Notes under the pieces: generated by a model
The model's database searches: none
What the model saw: only the letters and a program-made list of their open reading frames with translations
What the model was told of the DNA's origin: nothing
In this document: positions 1-8,647 of the stretch, piece by piece
Position numbering within the stretch: the first letter of the stretch is position 1
How the letters are laid out: every line of letters starts with the position of its first letter
Source of the DNA: Pseudomonas sp. MIACH
GTDB taxonomy: Bacteria > Pseudomonadota > Gammaproteobacteria > Pseudomonadales > Pseudomonadaceae
DNA length: 64,000 nucleotides
Direction: 5' to 3'
Assembly (NCBI RefSeq): GCF_001269925.1
Contig: NZ_LHVO01000024.1
Location: 49,108 to 113,107, forward strand
Program-made: the position numbers and the translations under genes

Positions 1-411
1 GGCCGCTTGCAAACCACCTGGCAGCTGGAAATCCCCATGCGCACCCTGCAGGACATCGTGCCGTTGCAGGTCAAGTTCCAGCGCGAAGAGCCGGCGCCGG
101 ACAAGGACCAACCCGAGCGCAAGGACAAAAAAGACCCCAAGCAGATGCTCTGGCGCGTCGAACTGGCCTTCGACATGGAGCCCCTGGGGCCGCTGCAGGT
201 CCAGGCGCAACTGAGCCAGGGCAAGCTGTCCAGCCAACTGTGGGCCACCCGGCCTTTCACTGCCAGCCTGATCGAAAGTCATTTGGGCAACCTGCGCGAG
301 CGCCTGGTGTCGTCGGGTCTTAACGTCGGCGATCTGGACTGCCACCTCGGCACCCCGCCCCGCGGGCCGAAAACCGGACTGGAACAACGCTGGGTGGATG
401 AGACCGCATGA
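1..411 (+). CDS. FliK-domain flagellar hook-length control protein, 3' part
   Basis: The frame is open from the first base, so the gene starts upstream and only the last 136 codons are here. The visible part reads like the FliK C-terminal domain: a beta-rich stretch (LWRVELAFDMEPLGPLQVQA) followed by an amphipathic helix (IESHLGNLRERLVSSGLNVG). A charged Lys/Asp/Glu/Pro insert lies near residues 25-45. FliK-type C-terminal domains talk to FlhB-type export switches. The stop overlaps the start of the next gene (ATGA at 408-411), and that gene encodes an FlhB C-terminal domain, so a translationally coupled pair is likely. I infer the assignment from sequence pattern and neighbour; whether it is the main hook-length ruler or a paralogue cannot be told. 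Confidence 0.72.
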   Translation, partial: GRLQTTWQLEIPMRTLQDIVPLQVKFQREEPAPDKDQPERKDKKDPKQMLWRVELAFDMEPLGPLQVQAQLSQGKLSSQLWATRPFTASLIESHLGNLRERLVSSGLNVGDLDCHLGTPPRGPKTGLEQRWVDETA

Positions 412-737
412 AGAGCCCCACTCCCCCACGCCAGGCGATTGCCCTCAAGTACGACGGCCAGCAAGCGCCGACCCTGACCGCCAAGGGCGACGATGCCCTG
501 GCTGAAGCCATCCTCAAGTTGGCGCGGGAAAATGAAGTGCCGATCTATGAAAATGCCGAGCTGGTGAAACTGCTGGCGCGCATGGAATTGGGTGACAGTA
601 TTCCGGAAGAGTTGTACCGCACCATCGCTGAGATCATTGCGTTTGCCTGGACCTTGAAGGGCAAGTTCCCGGTGGGCTATGACCCGGATGCCGGGCCGGT
701 GGAGCGGGATGTCACGGAGCGTGGCGACGATTACTGA
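408..737 (+). CDS. FlhB C-terminal-domain protein (EscU/YscU/FhlB-like)
   Basis: A 109-residue protein matching only the cytoplasmic C-terminal domain of FlhB/YscU export-switch proteins, without the membrane domain. Typical features are AIALKYDGQQAPTLTAKG near residues 9-26, then VPIYENAELVKLLARMELGDSIPEELYRTIAEIIAFAW. The autocleavage motif NPTH of full FlhB is not present at the expected place (YDGQQAPTL instead), as in the small FhlB family. It overlaps the preceding FliK-domain gene by four bases. Likely a soluble partner in flagellar export regulation; the precise role in Pseudomonas is not known to me. Confidence 0.8.
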   Translation: MKSPTPPRQAIALKYDGQQAPTLTAKGDDALAEAILKLARENEVPIYENAELVKLLARMELGDSIPEELYRTIAEIIAFAWTLKGKFPVGYDPDAGPVERDVTERGDDY

Positions 738-760
738 ATAGCCACAGGCATATACAGGTT

Positions 761-948
761 CAAATGTGGGAGGGGGCTTGCACTAAGGCTTTTTGTAGGA
801 GCGAGCTTGCTCGCGAAAAACTCACAGGCGCCGCGTTCATTCAGGAAGCACGCGTTATCGTTGACGTTTTTCGCGAGCAAGCTCGCTCCTACAGGAGGCG
901 ATGTACGCTTAACTGACTGGCATCAGGGCAAGCCCCCTTCCACATTTG
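761..948. repeat. Nested REP elements forming a REPIN
   Basis: Two inverted pairs are nested. The outer arms at 761-781 and 928-948 are 21 bases each with one mismatch. The inner arms at 794-820 and 867-893 are perfect inverted copies of a 27-base element containing GTAGGAGCGAGCTTGCTCGC. The inner pair with its spacer is a REPIN; a close relative with a similar spacer lies at 22631-22730. It fills the space between the FlhB-like gene and the convergent moeA and may also act as a transcription barrier. Confidence 0.9.
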
Positions 949-957
949 GATTGGGGG

Positions 958-2184
958 TCAATTCAAGACTTCACTCAGAGGGATGAAATTGACTCGATCG
1001 CCGATGTCCAGCGTCGTCCCTTCCAACACCTCCACAAACCCCTCCGCCCATGCCGCGCTGCGCAGCACGCCGGAGCTCTGGTTGCGGTAGATGATCGCCT
1101 TGCCCTGTTCGATGCGCCCGCGCAGATACTCGCGACGGTTGCCCGGTTTCGGCCAGGTGAACCCCACCGGCACTTCGAAGCGCAGTGGCTCCACGTCTGC
1201 CACCCCTTGGCGGCGCAGCAAGTACGGACGCGCCAACAGCGCAAAGGTCACCAGGGTCGAGGCCGGGTTGCCCGGCAGGCCGATCACTGGCACGCCACGG
1301 AAGTGGCCAAAGGTCAGGGGTTTGCCCGGCTTGATCGCCAGCTTCCACAACGCCAGTTCACCCTCTTCGCGCAGAGCGATACCGAGGAAGTCCGCCTCGC
1401 CCACCGACACACCGCCGGTGGACAAAATCAGATCAACCGCACTCAAGCCTGCCAGTCGGGAACGGGTCTGCTCCAGGTCATCCGGCAGGATGCCGGCGTC
1501 GATGACTTCGCAGCCCATGCGCTCAAGCCAGGAACACAACACGCGGCGGTTGCTGTTGTAGATCTGGCCCGGACCGAGCGGCAAACCGGGTTCGATCAGT
1601 TCATCGCCGGTGGACAACACAGCCACACGCGGGCGGCGGATCACGTCCAGTCGATCACGGCCGAGGGAAGCCGCCAGGCCCAGCTCGATCGGGCCCAGGC
1701 GCGTACCGGCCGTGAGTACCAACTCGCCGACGGTGGTTTCCTGGCCCTGGGGGCGAATGTTCTGGCCAAGGTGCAACGGCTCGGCAAAGCTCACGCGCTC
1801 ATCGGCGTGGACGATAGCGTTTTCCTGCATTTCCACGCAGTCCGCGCCTTCCGGCACCGGCGCCCCGGTGAAGATGCGCGCACAGGTTCCAGACGCCAGC
1901 GGCTGCGGCGCCTGGCCGGCGAAGATGCGTTGGCTGACGGGCAGCGGCTCACCGGCCCAATCCGCCAGGCGCACGGCGTAACCGTCCATGGCGCTGTTGG
2001 GCCAGGGCGGCAGGTCGAGGGTGGAGACCAGGTCCTGGGCCAATACCCGGCCATCGCACTCTGCCAGCGACAGCACCTGCTGCTCGCGGATCGGCGCGGC
2101 TTCGGCCATCGCCAGCAGTTGTTGCAGGGCTTGTTCTACCGGCATCAGGGCGCCGGTCTTGCCGGGCTTACCCACGGGATTCAC
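958..2184 (-). CDS. moeA: Molybdopterin molybdenumtransferase MoeA
   Basis: MoeA inserts molybdate into adenylylated molybdopterin to complete molybdenum cofactor in the cytoplasm. The 408-residue length is normal. Family motifs include PPWPNSAMDGYAV near residue 60, GTCARIFTGAPVPEGAD near 100, VLSTGDELIEPG near 190, the catalytic-region STGGVSVGEADF near 255, and KPGKPLTFGHFRGVPVIGLPGNP near 285, followed by the C-terminal beta domain. The start overlaps the end of moaB by 17 bases. An internal ATG at 2145 (MPVEQALQQL) is an alternative start that would remove the overlap. It forms a two-gene operon with moaB, opposite to mobA. Confidence 0.95.
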   Translation of the reverse strand: MNPVGKPGKTGALMPVEQALQQLLAMAEAAPIREQQVLSLAECDGRVLAQDLVSTLDLPPWPNSAMDGYAVRLADWAGEPLPVSQRIFAGQAPQPLASGTCARIFTGAPVPEGADCVEMQENAIVHADERVSFAEPLHLGQNIRPQGQETTVGELVLTAGTRLGPIELGLAASLGRDRLDVIRRPRVAVLSTGDELIEPGLPLGPGQIYNSNRRVLCSWLERMGCEVIDAGILPDDLEQTRSRLAGLSAVDLILSTGGVSVGEADFLGIALREEGELALWKLAIKPGKPLTFGHFRGVPVIGLPGNPASTLVTFALLARPYLLRRQGVADVEPLRFEVPVGFTWPKPGNRREYLRGRIEQGKAIIYRNQSSGVLRSAAWAEGFVEVLEGTTLDIGDRVNFIPLSEVLN

Positions 2185-2707
2185 AGGGTTCGGCCAGCTT
2201 CAGGTGCGGTACGAAGTTGCACGGGCGGTGACGGTTATCCAGTTGCTCGGCGAGGATGCCATCCCAACCGGTGCGCACCGCATTGGTGGAGCCCGGCAGG
2301 CAGCACACCAGGGTGCCGTTGGCCAGGCCGGCCAAGGCGCGGGATTGCACGGTGGAGGTGCCGATGTCGGCCACGGAGATCTGGCGGAACAGTTCGCCAA
2401 AACCGTCGACCGGTTTGTCGAGCAGGCAACTGACCGCTTCGGGGGTGCTGTCGCGGCCGGTGAAGCCGGTGCCGCCGGTGATCAACACCACTTGCACCAC
2501 GTCTTCGGCAATCCAGTGGGCGACTTGGGCGCGGATCTTGTAGAGGTCGTCCTTGAGCAGCACGCGTTCGGCCAGGTTGTGGCCGGCGGCGGTGAGGCGG
2601 TCGACGAAGACCTGGCCCGAGGTGTCGGTGTCCAGGGTGCGGGTGTCGCTGACGGTCAATACAGCGATATTCAGGGGTACGAAGGGTGCATCGGCCTTGG
2701 CTTTCAT
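2168..2707 (-). CDS. moaB: Molybdenum cofactor biosynthesis protein MoaB
   Basis: A 179-residue MoaB/MogA-fold protein. MoaB-type proteins bind molybdopterin and, in the MogA role, adenylylate it before molybdate insertion. Diagnostic segments are [18 protein letters not shown] near residue 15, [19 protein letters not shown] near 95 and the C-terminal [19 protein letters not shown]. It is first in a moaB-moeA operon, and the 76-base gap to the divergent mobA should hold both promoters. Gene context (moaB-moeA with mobA) is the same as I recall for the second moa/moe locus of P. aeruginosa (PA3028-PA3030). Confidence 0.94.
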   Translation of the reverse strand: MKAKADAPFVPLNIAVLTVSDTRTLDTDTSGQVFVDRLTAAGHNLAERVLLKDDLYKIRAQVAHWIAEDVVQVVLITGGTGFTGRDSTPEAVSCLLDKPVDGFGELFRQISVADIGTSTVQSRALAGLANGTLVCCLPGSTNAVRTGWDGILAEQLDNRHRPCNFVPHLKLAEPCESRG

Positions 2708-2783
2708 GGCACGGTCCGGTTGTCGAAGGAACAGCCCGATGTTATATCACAGGCCCCTGTTCAGCTGCCCGCGCGGAACCCAC

Positions 2784-3386
2784 ATGCCACTCGATTCAAT
2801 CCCCCTGCCCTGTTCGATCCTGCTGTTGGCCGGTGGCCGCGGCCAGCGCATGGGCGGCCAGGACAAAGGCCTGCTGGACTGGCACGGCCTGCCCTTGATC
2901 GCGCACTTGCAGCGCCTGGCGCGGCCACTGACTGATGACCTGATCATCTCGTGCAACCGCAACCAGGCGCAGTACGCCCCCTATGCCGACCAGTTGGTGA
3001 GCGACGACAGCCCGGATTTTCCCGGGCCGCTGGCCGGTATCCGCGCGGGACTGGCCGCCGCGCGCCATGAGCACCTGCTGATCCTGCCGTGCGATGTGCC
3101 ACACATCGACGCCCGACTGCTCGCCGACCTGCGTGAAACCTCACAACGCAATCCCTTGTTGCCAGTGATGGTGCGCCACGGTGAATTCTGGGAACCCTTG
3201 ATCTGCATCATCCCCATCTGCCTGCAAGCCGAGGTAGAACGGGCCTGGCATGCCGGTGAACGCAGCCCCCGAAAGATCCTCCTGCAATTGGGCGGCGTGG
3301 GCCTGGAATGCCCTGCCGATGACCCGCGCCTGGCCAACCTGAATACACCAGAGCTGTTGCGCCCAAGGTCTGACGTGTCAGAATGA
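2784..3386 (+). CDS. mobA: Molybdenum cofactor guanylyltransferase MobA
   Basis: MobA transfers GMP from GTP to molybdopterin, giving the bis-MGD cofactor used by DMSO-reductase-type enzymes such as nitrate reductase. The N-terminal nucleotide-binding motif [19 protein letters not shown] is clear, followed by [20 protein letters not shown] and [11 protein letters not shown] (metal/GTP region). With the ATG at 2784 the protein is 200 residues, normal for the family. The frame is open further upstream, but that part has no similarity and would run into the divergent moaB. It completes a compact moa/moe/mob locus. Confidence 0.95.
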   Translation: MPLDSIPLPCSILLLAGGRGQRMGGQDKGLLDWHGLPLIAHLQRLARPLTDDLIISCNRNQAQYAPYADQLVSDDSPDFPGPLAGIRAGLAAARHEHLLILPCDVPHIDARLLADLRETSQRNPLLPVMVRHGEFWEPLICIIPICLQAEVERAWHAGERSPRKILLQLGGVGLECPADDPRLANLNTPELLRPRSDVSE

Positions 3387-3467
3387 ACCTTCGCACAAGG
3401 AACTTTGGCGACGTCTTACGCGTCACAAGGTCAGCAATCAAAAAGTATTCTCTCGGAGACAACACCC

Positions 3468-3689
3468 ATGACTCAACGGACCATCGCCGCTCTCATGCTT
3501 GCACTGGGCCTGGCTACCCTCGCCGGTTGCGCCTCGCCGACAGTGATCACCCTGAATGACGGTCGCGAAATCCAGGCCGTCGACACCCCGAAATACAACG
3601 AAGATTCGGGTTTCTACGAATTCGAACAGCTTGACGGCAAGCGTACCCGCATCAACAAAGATCAGGTTCGCACCGTTAAAGACCTGTAA
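3468..3689 (+). CDS. YgdI/YgdR-family (DUF903) small lipoprotein
   Basis: A 73-residue lipoprotein. The signal peptide ends in LATLAGCASP, a lipobox with the acylated Cys near residue 21. The rest is one small SH3-like fold typical of DUF903: TVITLNDGREIQAVDTPKYNEDSGFYEF, then KRTRINKDQVRTVKDL. The start is set by the ATG at 3468 with CGGAG at 3454-3458. The frame is open further upstream but without signal-peptide character. Function is unknown for the family; an outer-membrane or periplasm-facing anchor is inferred. A strong hairpin terminator follows. Confidence 0.9.
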   Translation: MTQRTIAALMLALGLATLAGCASPTVITLNDGREIQAVDTPKYNEDSGFYEFEQLDGKRTRINKDQVRTVKDL

Positions 3690-3705
3690 GTCTTAGCGCT
3701 TGCAC

Positions 3706-3732
3706 ACAAGGCCCGCCTCGCGCGGGCCTTGT
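3706..3732. terminator. Intrinsic terminator, likely bidirectional
   Basis: A perfect 11-bp stem (3706-3716 with 3722-3732, ACAAGGCCCGC and its complement) and a 5-base loop, between the lipoprotein gene and the convergent pseudouridine synthase gene. The T-run after the stem is short (GTCGTTT). Confidence 0.75.
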
Positions 3733-3744
3733 CGTTTCCGGGGG

Positions 3745-4635
3745 TTACCAGTCGAGGGTGATCTGGCTGCGGAAATGGCGTTCTTCACCGGTGACGGGGT
3801 CGATAAACCGCACGCCCTGGGCCAGCAGCTTGAGGGGATTGGCGTAATCGTCGACCGCATCCTTGATCACGTCCGGGTAGAACGGGTCGTTGCAGATGCT
3901 CGCCCCCAGCGCGGTCATGTGCACGCGCAGCTGGTGCTTCTTGCCGGTCACGGGAAACAGGCCGTAGCGCCATAAGTCGCCGTTCTTTTCGCGCACCTCC
4001 ACGGCTGTTTCGGTGTTGCTGGTGCCAGGGCCTTCCTGCATGCGGAAGAACGGTTCGCCATGCACCAGGCGGCTTTTGTGCACCAACGGGAACGTCAGCC
4101 CGGGTAAGGCCGGGGCAATGGCTTCGTAGAATTTATCGATCTGGCGCGTGGGAAACAGCTGCTGATAGGCCGAACGGCTGGCCGGGTTAGCCGAGAACAG
4201 CACCAGCCCGGCGGTATGCCGGTCGATGCGGTGCAGGGGCACCAGCGCCGGGTTGTCCAGGCGGCGAATCAGGCGGCGCAACAGGGTTTGCTCGACGTAC
4301 TCGCCGGCCGGGGTCACGGGCAGGAAGTGAGGTTTATCCGCCACTACCAGATGCTCGTCGGCGTAGAGGATGGTTTCCTGCACCGGGATGACTTTTTCGT
4401 TGGGTACTTCACGAAAGTAATAGATGCACAGGCCTTCCTTGTAGGCCAGGTCCTGGGAGATCGGGCTGCCATGGATGTCCAGCACGCGCCCGCGGGCGAT
4501 GCGGTCCAGCCAGTGTTCGCGACTGATCGCCGCAAAGTGCTCACACAGGCACTCCAGCACCGTCGCCCAGGGGCCCGGTGGCAGGTACAAGGTGCTGGCT
4601 TGGTGCTGGGACGCGGAAAAACCGGATGTGGACAT
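3745..4635 (-). CDS. RluA-family pseudouridine synthase
   Basis: A 296-residue RNA pseudouridine synthase. The N-terminal 90 residues look like a weak S4-type RNA-binding region (HWLDRIARGRVLDIHGSPIS). The catalytic domain contains ILYADEHLVVADKPHFLPVTP and the catalytic-Asp motif LHRIDRHTAGLVLFS, where the Asp of HRIDRHT is the nucleophile. KKHQLRVHMTALGASICNDPFYP closes the domain. It isomerises uridine to pseudouridine in rRNA or tRNA; the target cannot be read from sequence. It stands alone, convergent with the lipoprotein gene. Confidence 0.9.
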   Translation of the reverse strand: MSTSGFSASQHQASTLYLPPGPWATVLECLCEHFAAISREHWLDRIARGRVLDIHGSPISQDLAYKEGLCIYYFREVPNEKVIPVQETILYADEHLVVADKPHFLPVTPAGEYVEQTLLRRLIRRLDNPALVPLHRIDRHTAGLVLFSANPASRSAYQQLFPTRQIDKFYEAIAPALPGLTFPLVHKSRLVHGEPFFRMQEGPGTSNTETAVEVREKNGDLWRYGLFPVTGKKHQLRVHMTALGASICNDPFYPDVIKDAVDDYANPLKLLAQGVRFIDPVTGEERHFRSQITLDW

Positions 4636-4706
4636 GAAGTGCTCAAAGCCTGGAAAAACAGGCGAGCATTATCCCGCATGAAGCGGGACTCGGCCTAGGG
4701 CGGATC

Positions 4707-5042
4707 TCAGGCCTTGGCCAATTCCGCGCGCAGGATCGGCGAAGCACTCGCCGCCTCGGTGAACTCCTTGAGCCAGCGCAGCACGTCCACCGCTTCCCAG
4801 CGGCCAGGATCGTAAAGCGCGTACAACAGGCCTTGATAACCCACCACATCGAGCTGCTTGTGATAACCGGCGCGCTGGAACAACGCCTCGATCTCGGCAA
4901 AGCAGGTATTGAAATGCACTTTGTTAAACGGCGTCTTGCCTTCCGTGACCAGGCCGTCGAGGCGCAGCTCGTTCACCGCGTCGCGCACGACATCGGCAGA
5001 CATGCGATTGACGCTGCTTTTCAGTTGTTCAACATTCACCAC
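4707..5042 (-). CDS. Conserved hypothetical protein, 111 residues
   Basis: A small soluble acidic protein (begins MVNVEQLKSSVNRMSADVVRD). It looks mostly helical and contains the aromatic-rich stretch GYHKQLDVVGYQGLLYALYDPGRW. There is no signal peptide or membrane segment. I recognise it as the kind of short protein conserved across Pseudomonas but cannot assign a function. It is preceded by a good ribosome site (AGGGAACGCCCGTGGTGA just upstream on its strand) and lies between the pseudouridine synthase and glutaredoxin-like genes on the same strand. Confidence 0.75.
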   Translation of the reverse strand: MVNVEQLKSSVNRMSADVVRDAVNELRLDGLVTEGKTPFNKVHFNTCFAEIEALFQRAGYHKQLDVVGYQGLLYALYDPGRWEAVDVLRWLKEFTEAASASPILRAELAKA

Positions 5043-5116
5043 GGGCGTTCCCTCTATTCAATCGCTGTACAAACATACAGTAACGTAATATTCGGAAACT
5101 CGCCATCGCATAAACG

Positions 5117-5353
5117 TCAGAGCAGGAAGGCGACAACCTGATCAGTGTCGAAAGGCCAATCCAGTTCAGCGCCGGTATCTACCCGGCGAAGCACCGGAAT
5201 CCTTAGGCCGTAGTCGTCGGTCAGGTCTTCGGGGTCGGTGATATCAACCAACTCAACCAACAACCCACGTTCGACGAGCGGCATGATTTCGGCTTCGGCA
5301 ATTTCACACAGATGGCAACCCAGGGTGCCGAACAGCTGGCATTCAGGAAGCAT
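5117..5353 (-). CDS. Glutaredoxin-like thioredoxin-fold protein (DUF836)
   Basis: A 78-residue single-domain thioredoxin-fold protein with a CxxC active site, GCHLCEIAEAE, at residues 12-22, matching the short glutaredoxin family of gammaproteobacteria. The segment GLRIPVLRR holds the expected cis-Pro. Such proteins carry out thiol-disulfide exchange; the partner is unknown. It is transcribed alone, away from the Kef-type antiporter. A REP hairpin fills the gap between the two. Confidence 0.88.
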   Translation of the reverse strand: MLPECQLFGTLGCHLCEIAEAEIMPLVERGLLVELVDITDPEDLTDDYGLRIPVLRRVDTGAELDWPFDTDQVVAFLL

Positions 5354-5423
5354 GACGAATGAACCTGATCAGTAAATAGACGAGCATTCTAAGCCTGACA
5401 AAAACCTGTGGCGAGCGGGGTTG

Positions 5424-5560
5424 TTGTGGCGAGCGGGCTTGCCCCGCGTTGGGGCGCGAAGCGGCCCCGGTAGTGCCACCGCGTTCCTTCAGACAGAAAT
5501 GCTGTGCTTGGTTTTGGGGCCGCTTCGCAGCCCAACGCGGGGCAAGCCCGCTCGCCACAA
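5424..5560. repeat. REP pair: 45-base inverted repeat
   Basis: Arms 5424-5468 and 5516-5560 are inverted copies, 43 of 45 bases matching, around a 47-base centre. Each contains GGCGAGCGGGCTTGCCCCGC. A partial third copy (TGTGGCGAGCGGGGTTG) begins at 5407. It occupies most of the gap 5354-5684, in which I see no gene. The family differs from the 761-948 element but a half copy occurs at 32581-32601. Confidence 0.88.
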
Positions 5561-5684
5561 GTACAGCGTTCGCTCCCCGGAAACCTGCCGGCCACAATAA
5601 ACCCTGACTCAGATCACCATGGCCTATAACTGATTCAGCGATTCTCGCGGCTTTTTGCCCGCTCACGCTGCAACGGAGATGCTT

Positions 5685-7415
5685 GTGTTCGCCAACCTGC
5701 TGATCATTCTGGCCTCATCCCTGGTGGTGATTGCGCTGTTTCGCCGGCTGCAACTGCCACCCGTGTTGGGCTACCTGTGCGTGGGCCTTGCCGTGGGGCC
5801 CACGGCCCTCGACTGGGTGAATGACAGCGAAGAGCTGCCCGACCTCGCCGAACTGGGCGTGGTGTTCCTGCTGTTTTCCCTGGGCCTGGAGTTTTCCCTG
5901 ACCAAGATGCTCGCCCTGCGCCGCGTGGTGTTTGGCCTGGGCAGCTTGCAGGTGCTGGGTTGCAGCGCGCTGCTGGGGGGCCTGTTGATGGCCTTTGGGG
6001 TGGCGCCGGGCATCGCCTTGTTGCTCGGCGCCGGGCTGGCGCTGTCGTCCACAGCGATCGTCAGCAAGGAGCTGACCAGCCTCGGCGAGATCTTCAGCAG
6101 CCATGGCCAGAACGCGATTGGCGTGTTGCTGTTCCAGGATGTGGTGGCGGTGTTGCTGCTGACGTTGGTACCGGTGTTCGCCGGCAGCAGCGAGCAGGCC
6201 TGGTACTGGGCATTGCCGCTGACGCTGGGCAAAACCGTGGTGTTGTTCGTGGGCCTGTTGCTCGCCAGCCGCTGGTTATTGCCGCGCTTGTTTCATGAAG
6301 TCGCCGCCTCGCATTCGGCAGAGCTGTTTGTGCTGCTGGCGCTGGTGATTGTCTTGCTGACGGCCTGGCTCACCCACTTGCTGGGCCTCTCCCCGGCCCT
6401 CGGTGCGTTCCTGGCCGGCATGCTGTTGGGAGAAAGCCATTATCGCCATCAGATCGAAGCGGATATCCGCCCGTTTCGGGACATCCTGCTGGGGCTGTTT
6501 TTCGTCAGCATCGGCATGCTTATCGACCTGCAGCTGTTCGTCAGCCACAGCCTGTTGATCCTCGGCATGACCCTCGCGCTGATGCTGATCAAGGGGTGTG
6601 TGGTGGCCACGTTGGTCAAGCTGCGCGGCAGCGACAGTGAAACCGCCTGGCGCAGCGGCCTGGCCCTGGCCCAGGGCGGTGAGTTCTGCTTTGCGCTGAT
6701 GGCGCAGATGCAGCAGAGCCGGCTGATCCCCGATGAATTCAACGGTTTGCTGCTGGCTGCCACGTTCTGTTCGATGCTGTTGACGCCACTGCTGTTGCGC
6801 GCCGCGCCAGCGATTGCCCTGCGCCTGCATCGTAAGCCCAACCAACAGGTACAACTTGAAGAAATTACCGCCCTCAACGCCCAATTACGCGGGCATGCCG
6901 TCATCTGCGGCTATGGCCGGGTCGGGCAATCCATCGGGCGCTTTCTGCGCAATGAGCAACAGGCGTTTATCGCCCTGGATGACGACCCGGAGCGGGTACA
7001 GGAAGCCGCCACCGAAGACAGCAGCGTGCATTACGGCGATTGTCGACGTGGCGCATTGCTCAGTGCAGTGGGCCTGGAACGCGCGCGCCTAATGGTAATT
7101 GCCGTGGACAACAGCGATGTCACCCTGGCGGTGCTGAAGGAAGCGCGCCACATCAACCCCGACGTGCCTATCCTGGTGCGCACCCGCGATGACAGCCAGT
7201 TAGCCGAATTGAAAGCCGCGGGCGCCAGCGAAGTGGTGCCCGAGTTGCTGGAGTCGAGCCTGATGCTCGCCTCCCACGCCCTGATCCTGCTGGGCCTGCC
7301 GGACCAACAGGTGCAAGCGCGGGTCGATGAAGTACGGCATAACCGCTATCGCCTGCTGCACGGTTTTTACACGCACCCGAGCACCGACCAAGAGGCGCCG
7401 ATCAATCCTGACTGA
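5685..7415 (+). CDS. Kef-type monovalent cation:proton antiporter (CPA2) with TrkA-N domain
   Basis: An inner-membrane CPA2 transporter of about 576 residues. Twelve or so hydrophobic segments run from residue 1 to about 385, including LAELGVVFLLFSLGLEFSL and LLGLSPALGAFLAGMLLGES, which are typical of KefB/KefC/YbaL. A cytoplasmic RCK/TrkA-N domain follows, with the NAD-binding motif AVICGYGRVGQSIGRFL and an acidic ALDDDPERV. The GTG at 5685 has GGAG six bases upstream; the ATG at 5679 sits directly on that ribosome site and is less likely. Role: K+ or Na+ efflux coupled to H+, gated by nucleotide. The 3' end overlaps the convergent amtB by 14 bases. Confidence 0.9.
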   Translation: MFANLLIILASSLVVIALFRRLQLPPVLGYLCVGLAVGPTALDWVNDSEELPDLAELGVVFLLFSLGLEFSLTKMLALRRVVFGLGSLQVLGCSALLGGLLMAFGVAPGIALLLGAGLALSSTAIVSKELTSLGEIFSSHGQNAIGVLLFQDVVAVLLLTLVPVFAGSSEQAWYWALPLTLGKTVVLFVGLLLASRWLLPRLFHEVAASHSAELFVLLALVIVLLTAWLTHLLGLSPALGAFLAGMLLGESHYRHQIEADIRPFRDILLGLFFVSIGMLIDLQLFVSHSLLILGMTLALMLIKGCVVATLVKLRGSDSETAWRSGLALAQGGEFCFALMAQMQQSRLIPDEFNGLLLAATFCSMLLTPLLLRAAPAIALRLHRKPNQQVQLEEITALNAQLRGHAVICGYGRVGQSIGRFLRNEQQAFIALDDDPERVQEAATEDSSVHYGDCRRGALLSAVGLERARLMVIAVDNSDVTLAVLKEARHINPDVPILVRTRDDSQLAELKAAGASEVVPELLESSLMLASHALILLGLPDQQVQARVDEVRHNRYRLLHGFYTHPSTDQEAPINPD

Positions 7416-8610
7416 CCGCGCCGATCTTGTGGATCGACAGGTCTGCGCCGTAATACTCCTCTTCCTGGCTCAGGCGCAGCCCGTACACGCGCTTGATCAC
7501 CCCATACACCAGCAGACCGCCGCCGAACGCGACCGCCACGCCAAGCCCCGTACCGATTAACTGGCTGATCAGGCTTACGCCGCCCAAGCCACCCAACGCC
7601 GTCTGGCCAAAGATGCCGCACGCAATCCCGCCCCATACGCCGCACAGGCCATGCAGCGGCCATACGCCCAGCACGTCGTCGATCTTCCAGCGGTCCTGGG
7701 CGGCGATAAAGCACCACACAAACAGCCCGCCCGCGACCACGCCCGTGACCAGCGCACCCACCGGATGCATCAGGTCAGAACCGGCGCAGATCGCCACCAG
7801 ACCGGCCAACGGACCGTTATGCAGGAAGCCGGGGTCATTGCGGCCGATCACCAGGGCGGCAACGGTGCCACCGACCATGGCCATCAGCGAGTTGACCGCC
7901 ACCAGCCCGCTGACGCCGTTCAGGGTTTGCGCGCTCATCACGTTGAAGCCGAACCAGCCGACGATCAAAATCCACGAGCCCAGGGCCAGGAACGGAATAC
8001 TCGATGGCGCGAATGCCACCAGGCGCCCTTCGCGGTAGCGCCCATTACGCGGCCCCAGCAACAGCACCGCCGCCAGCGCCAGCCAACCGCCCATGGCATG
8101 CACGACCACGGAGCCGGCAAAGTCATGGAAGCTGGCGCCAAACGTCGCGAGCAGCCAGGCCTGCAAACCGAAATTGCCGTTCCACACCATGCCTTCGAAA
8201 AACGGGTAGATAAACGCCACGATCAACGCGGTGGCGCACAACTGCGGAGCGAACTTTGCACGCTCCGCAATACCGCCGGAGATGATCGCCGGGATCGCTG
8301 CCGCAAACGTCAGCAGGAAGAAGAACTTCACCAGGCCATAGCCATGATCGGCGCTGATCACGGCCGCCGGTTGCAGGAAGCTCACACCGTAGGAGATCCA
8401 ATAGCCTATAAAGAAATAGGCCAGGGTCGAGATGGCGAAGTCACTGAGGATCTTCGACAGCGCATTGACCTGGTTTTTCTGGCGCACGGTGCCGACTTCG
8501 AGGAACGCGAAGCCGGCGTGCATGGCCAGGACCATGACCGCACCGATCAGGATAAACAGGGTGTTGGAGCTGTGGACCAAGGTGTCCACCGCACTTTGCA
8601 AATTTTCCAT
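7402..8610 (-). CDS. amtB: Ammonium transporter AmtB
   Basis: An 11-helix Amt/Rh-family ammonium channel of the inner membrane, 402 residues from the ATG at 8610. The frame extends to 8649 through a TTG. The twin-histidine pore motif is visible: GSVVVHAMGGWLAL and WPLHGLCGVWGG. Other family marks are HAGFAFLEVGTVRQKN and ISGGIAERAKF. No glnK gene lies beside it, unlike the classic glnK-amtB operon, so PII control would have to come from elsewhere. No Shine-Dalgarno sequence is obvious before either start. Confidence 0.93.
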   Translation of the reverse strand: MENLQSAVDTLVHSSNTLFILIGAVMVLAMHAGFAFLEVGTVRQKNQVNALSKILSDFAISTLAYFFIGYWISYGVSFLQPAAVISADHGYGLVKFFFLLTFAAAIPAIISGGIAERAKFAPQLCATALIVAFIYPFFEGMVWNGNFGLQAWLLATFGASFHDFAGSVVVHAMGGWLALAAVLLLGPRNGRYREGRLVAFAPSSIPFLALGSWILIVGWFGFNVMSAQTLNGVSGLVAVNSLMAMVGGTVAALVIGRNDPGFLHNGPLAGLVAICAGSDLMHPVGALVTGVVAGGLFVWCFIAAQDRWKIDDVLGVWPLHGLCGVWGGIACGIFGQTALGGLGGVSLISQLIGTGLGVAVAFGGGLLVYGVIKRVYGLRLSQEEEYYGADLSIHKIGAVSQD

Positions 8611-8647
8611 GGAGGTTGGCAGGCCTGCGTTAAAGGCAAAAAGCACC

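Noticed and set aside
794..893. REP pairs as a CRISPR array
   Set aside because: Only inverted pairs, not regularly spaced direct repeats, and no cas genes in the window.
946..2433. A 495-codon open frame on the + strand across moeA and moaB
   Set aside because: It spans two confident genes on the other strand and begins inside the REP region; composition is Arg/His/Gln-rich as expected for an antisense shadow.
5679..5681. ATG 5679 as the start of the Kef-type antiporter
   Set aside because: The ribosome site GGAG ends one base before it, too close; GTG 5685 has proper spacing.
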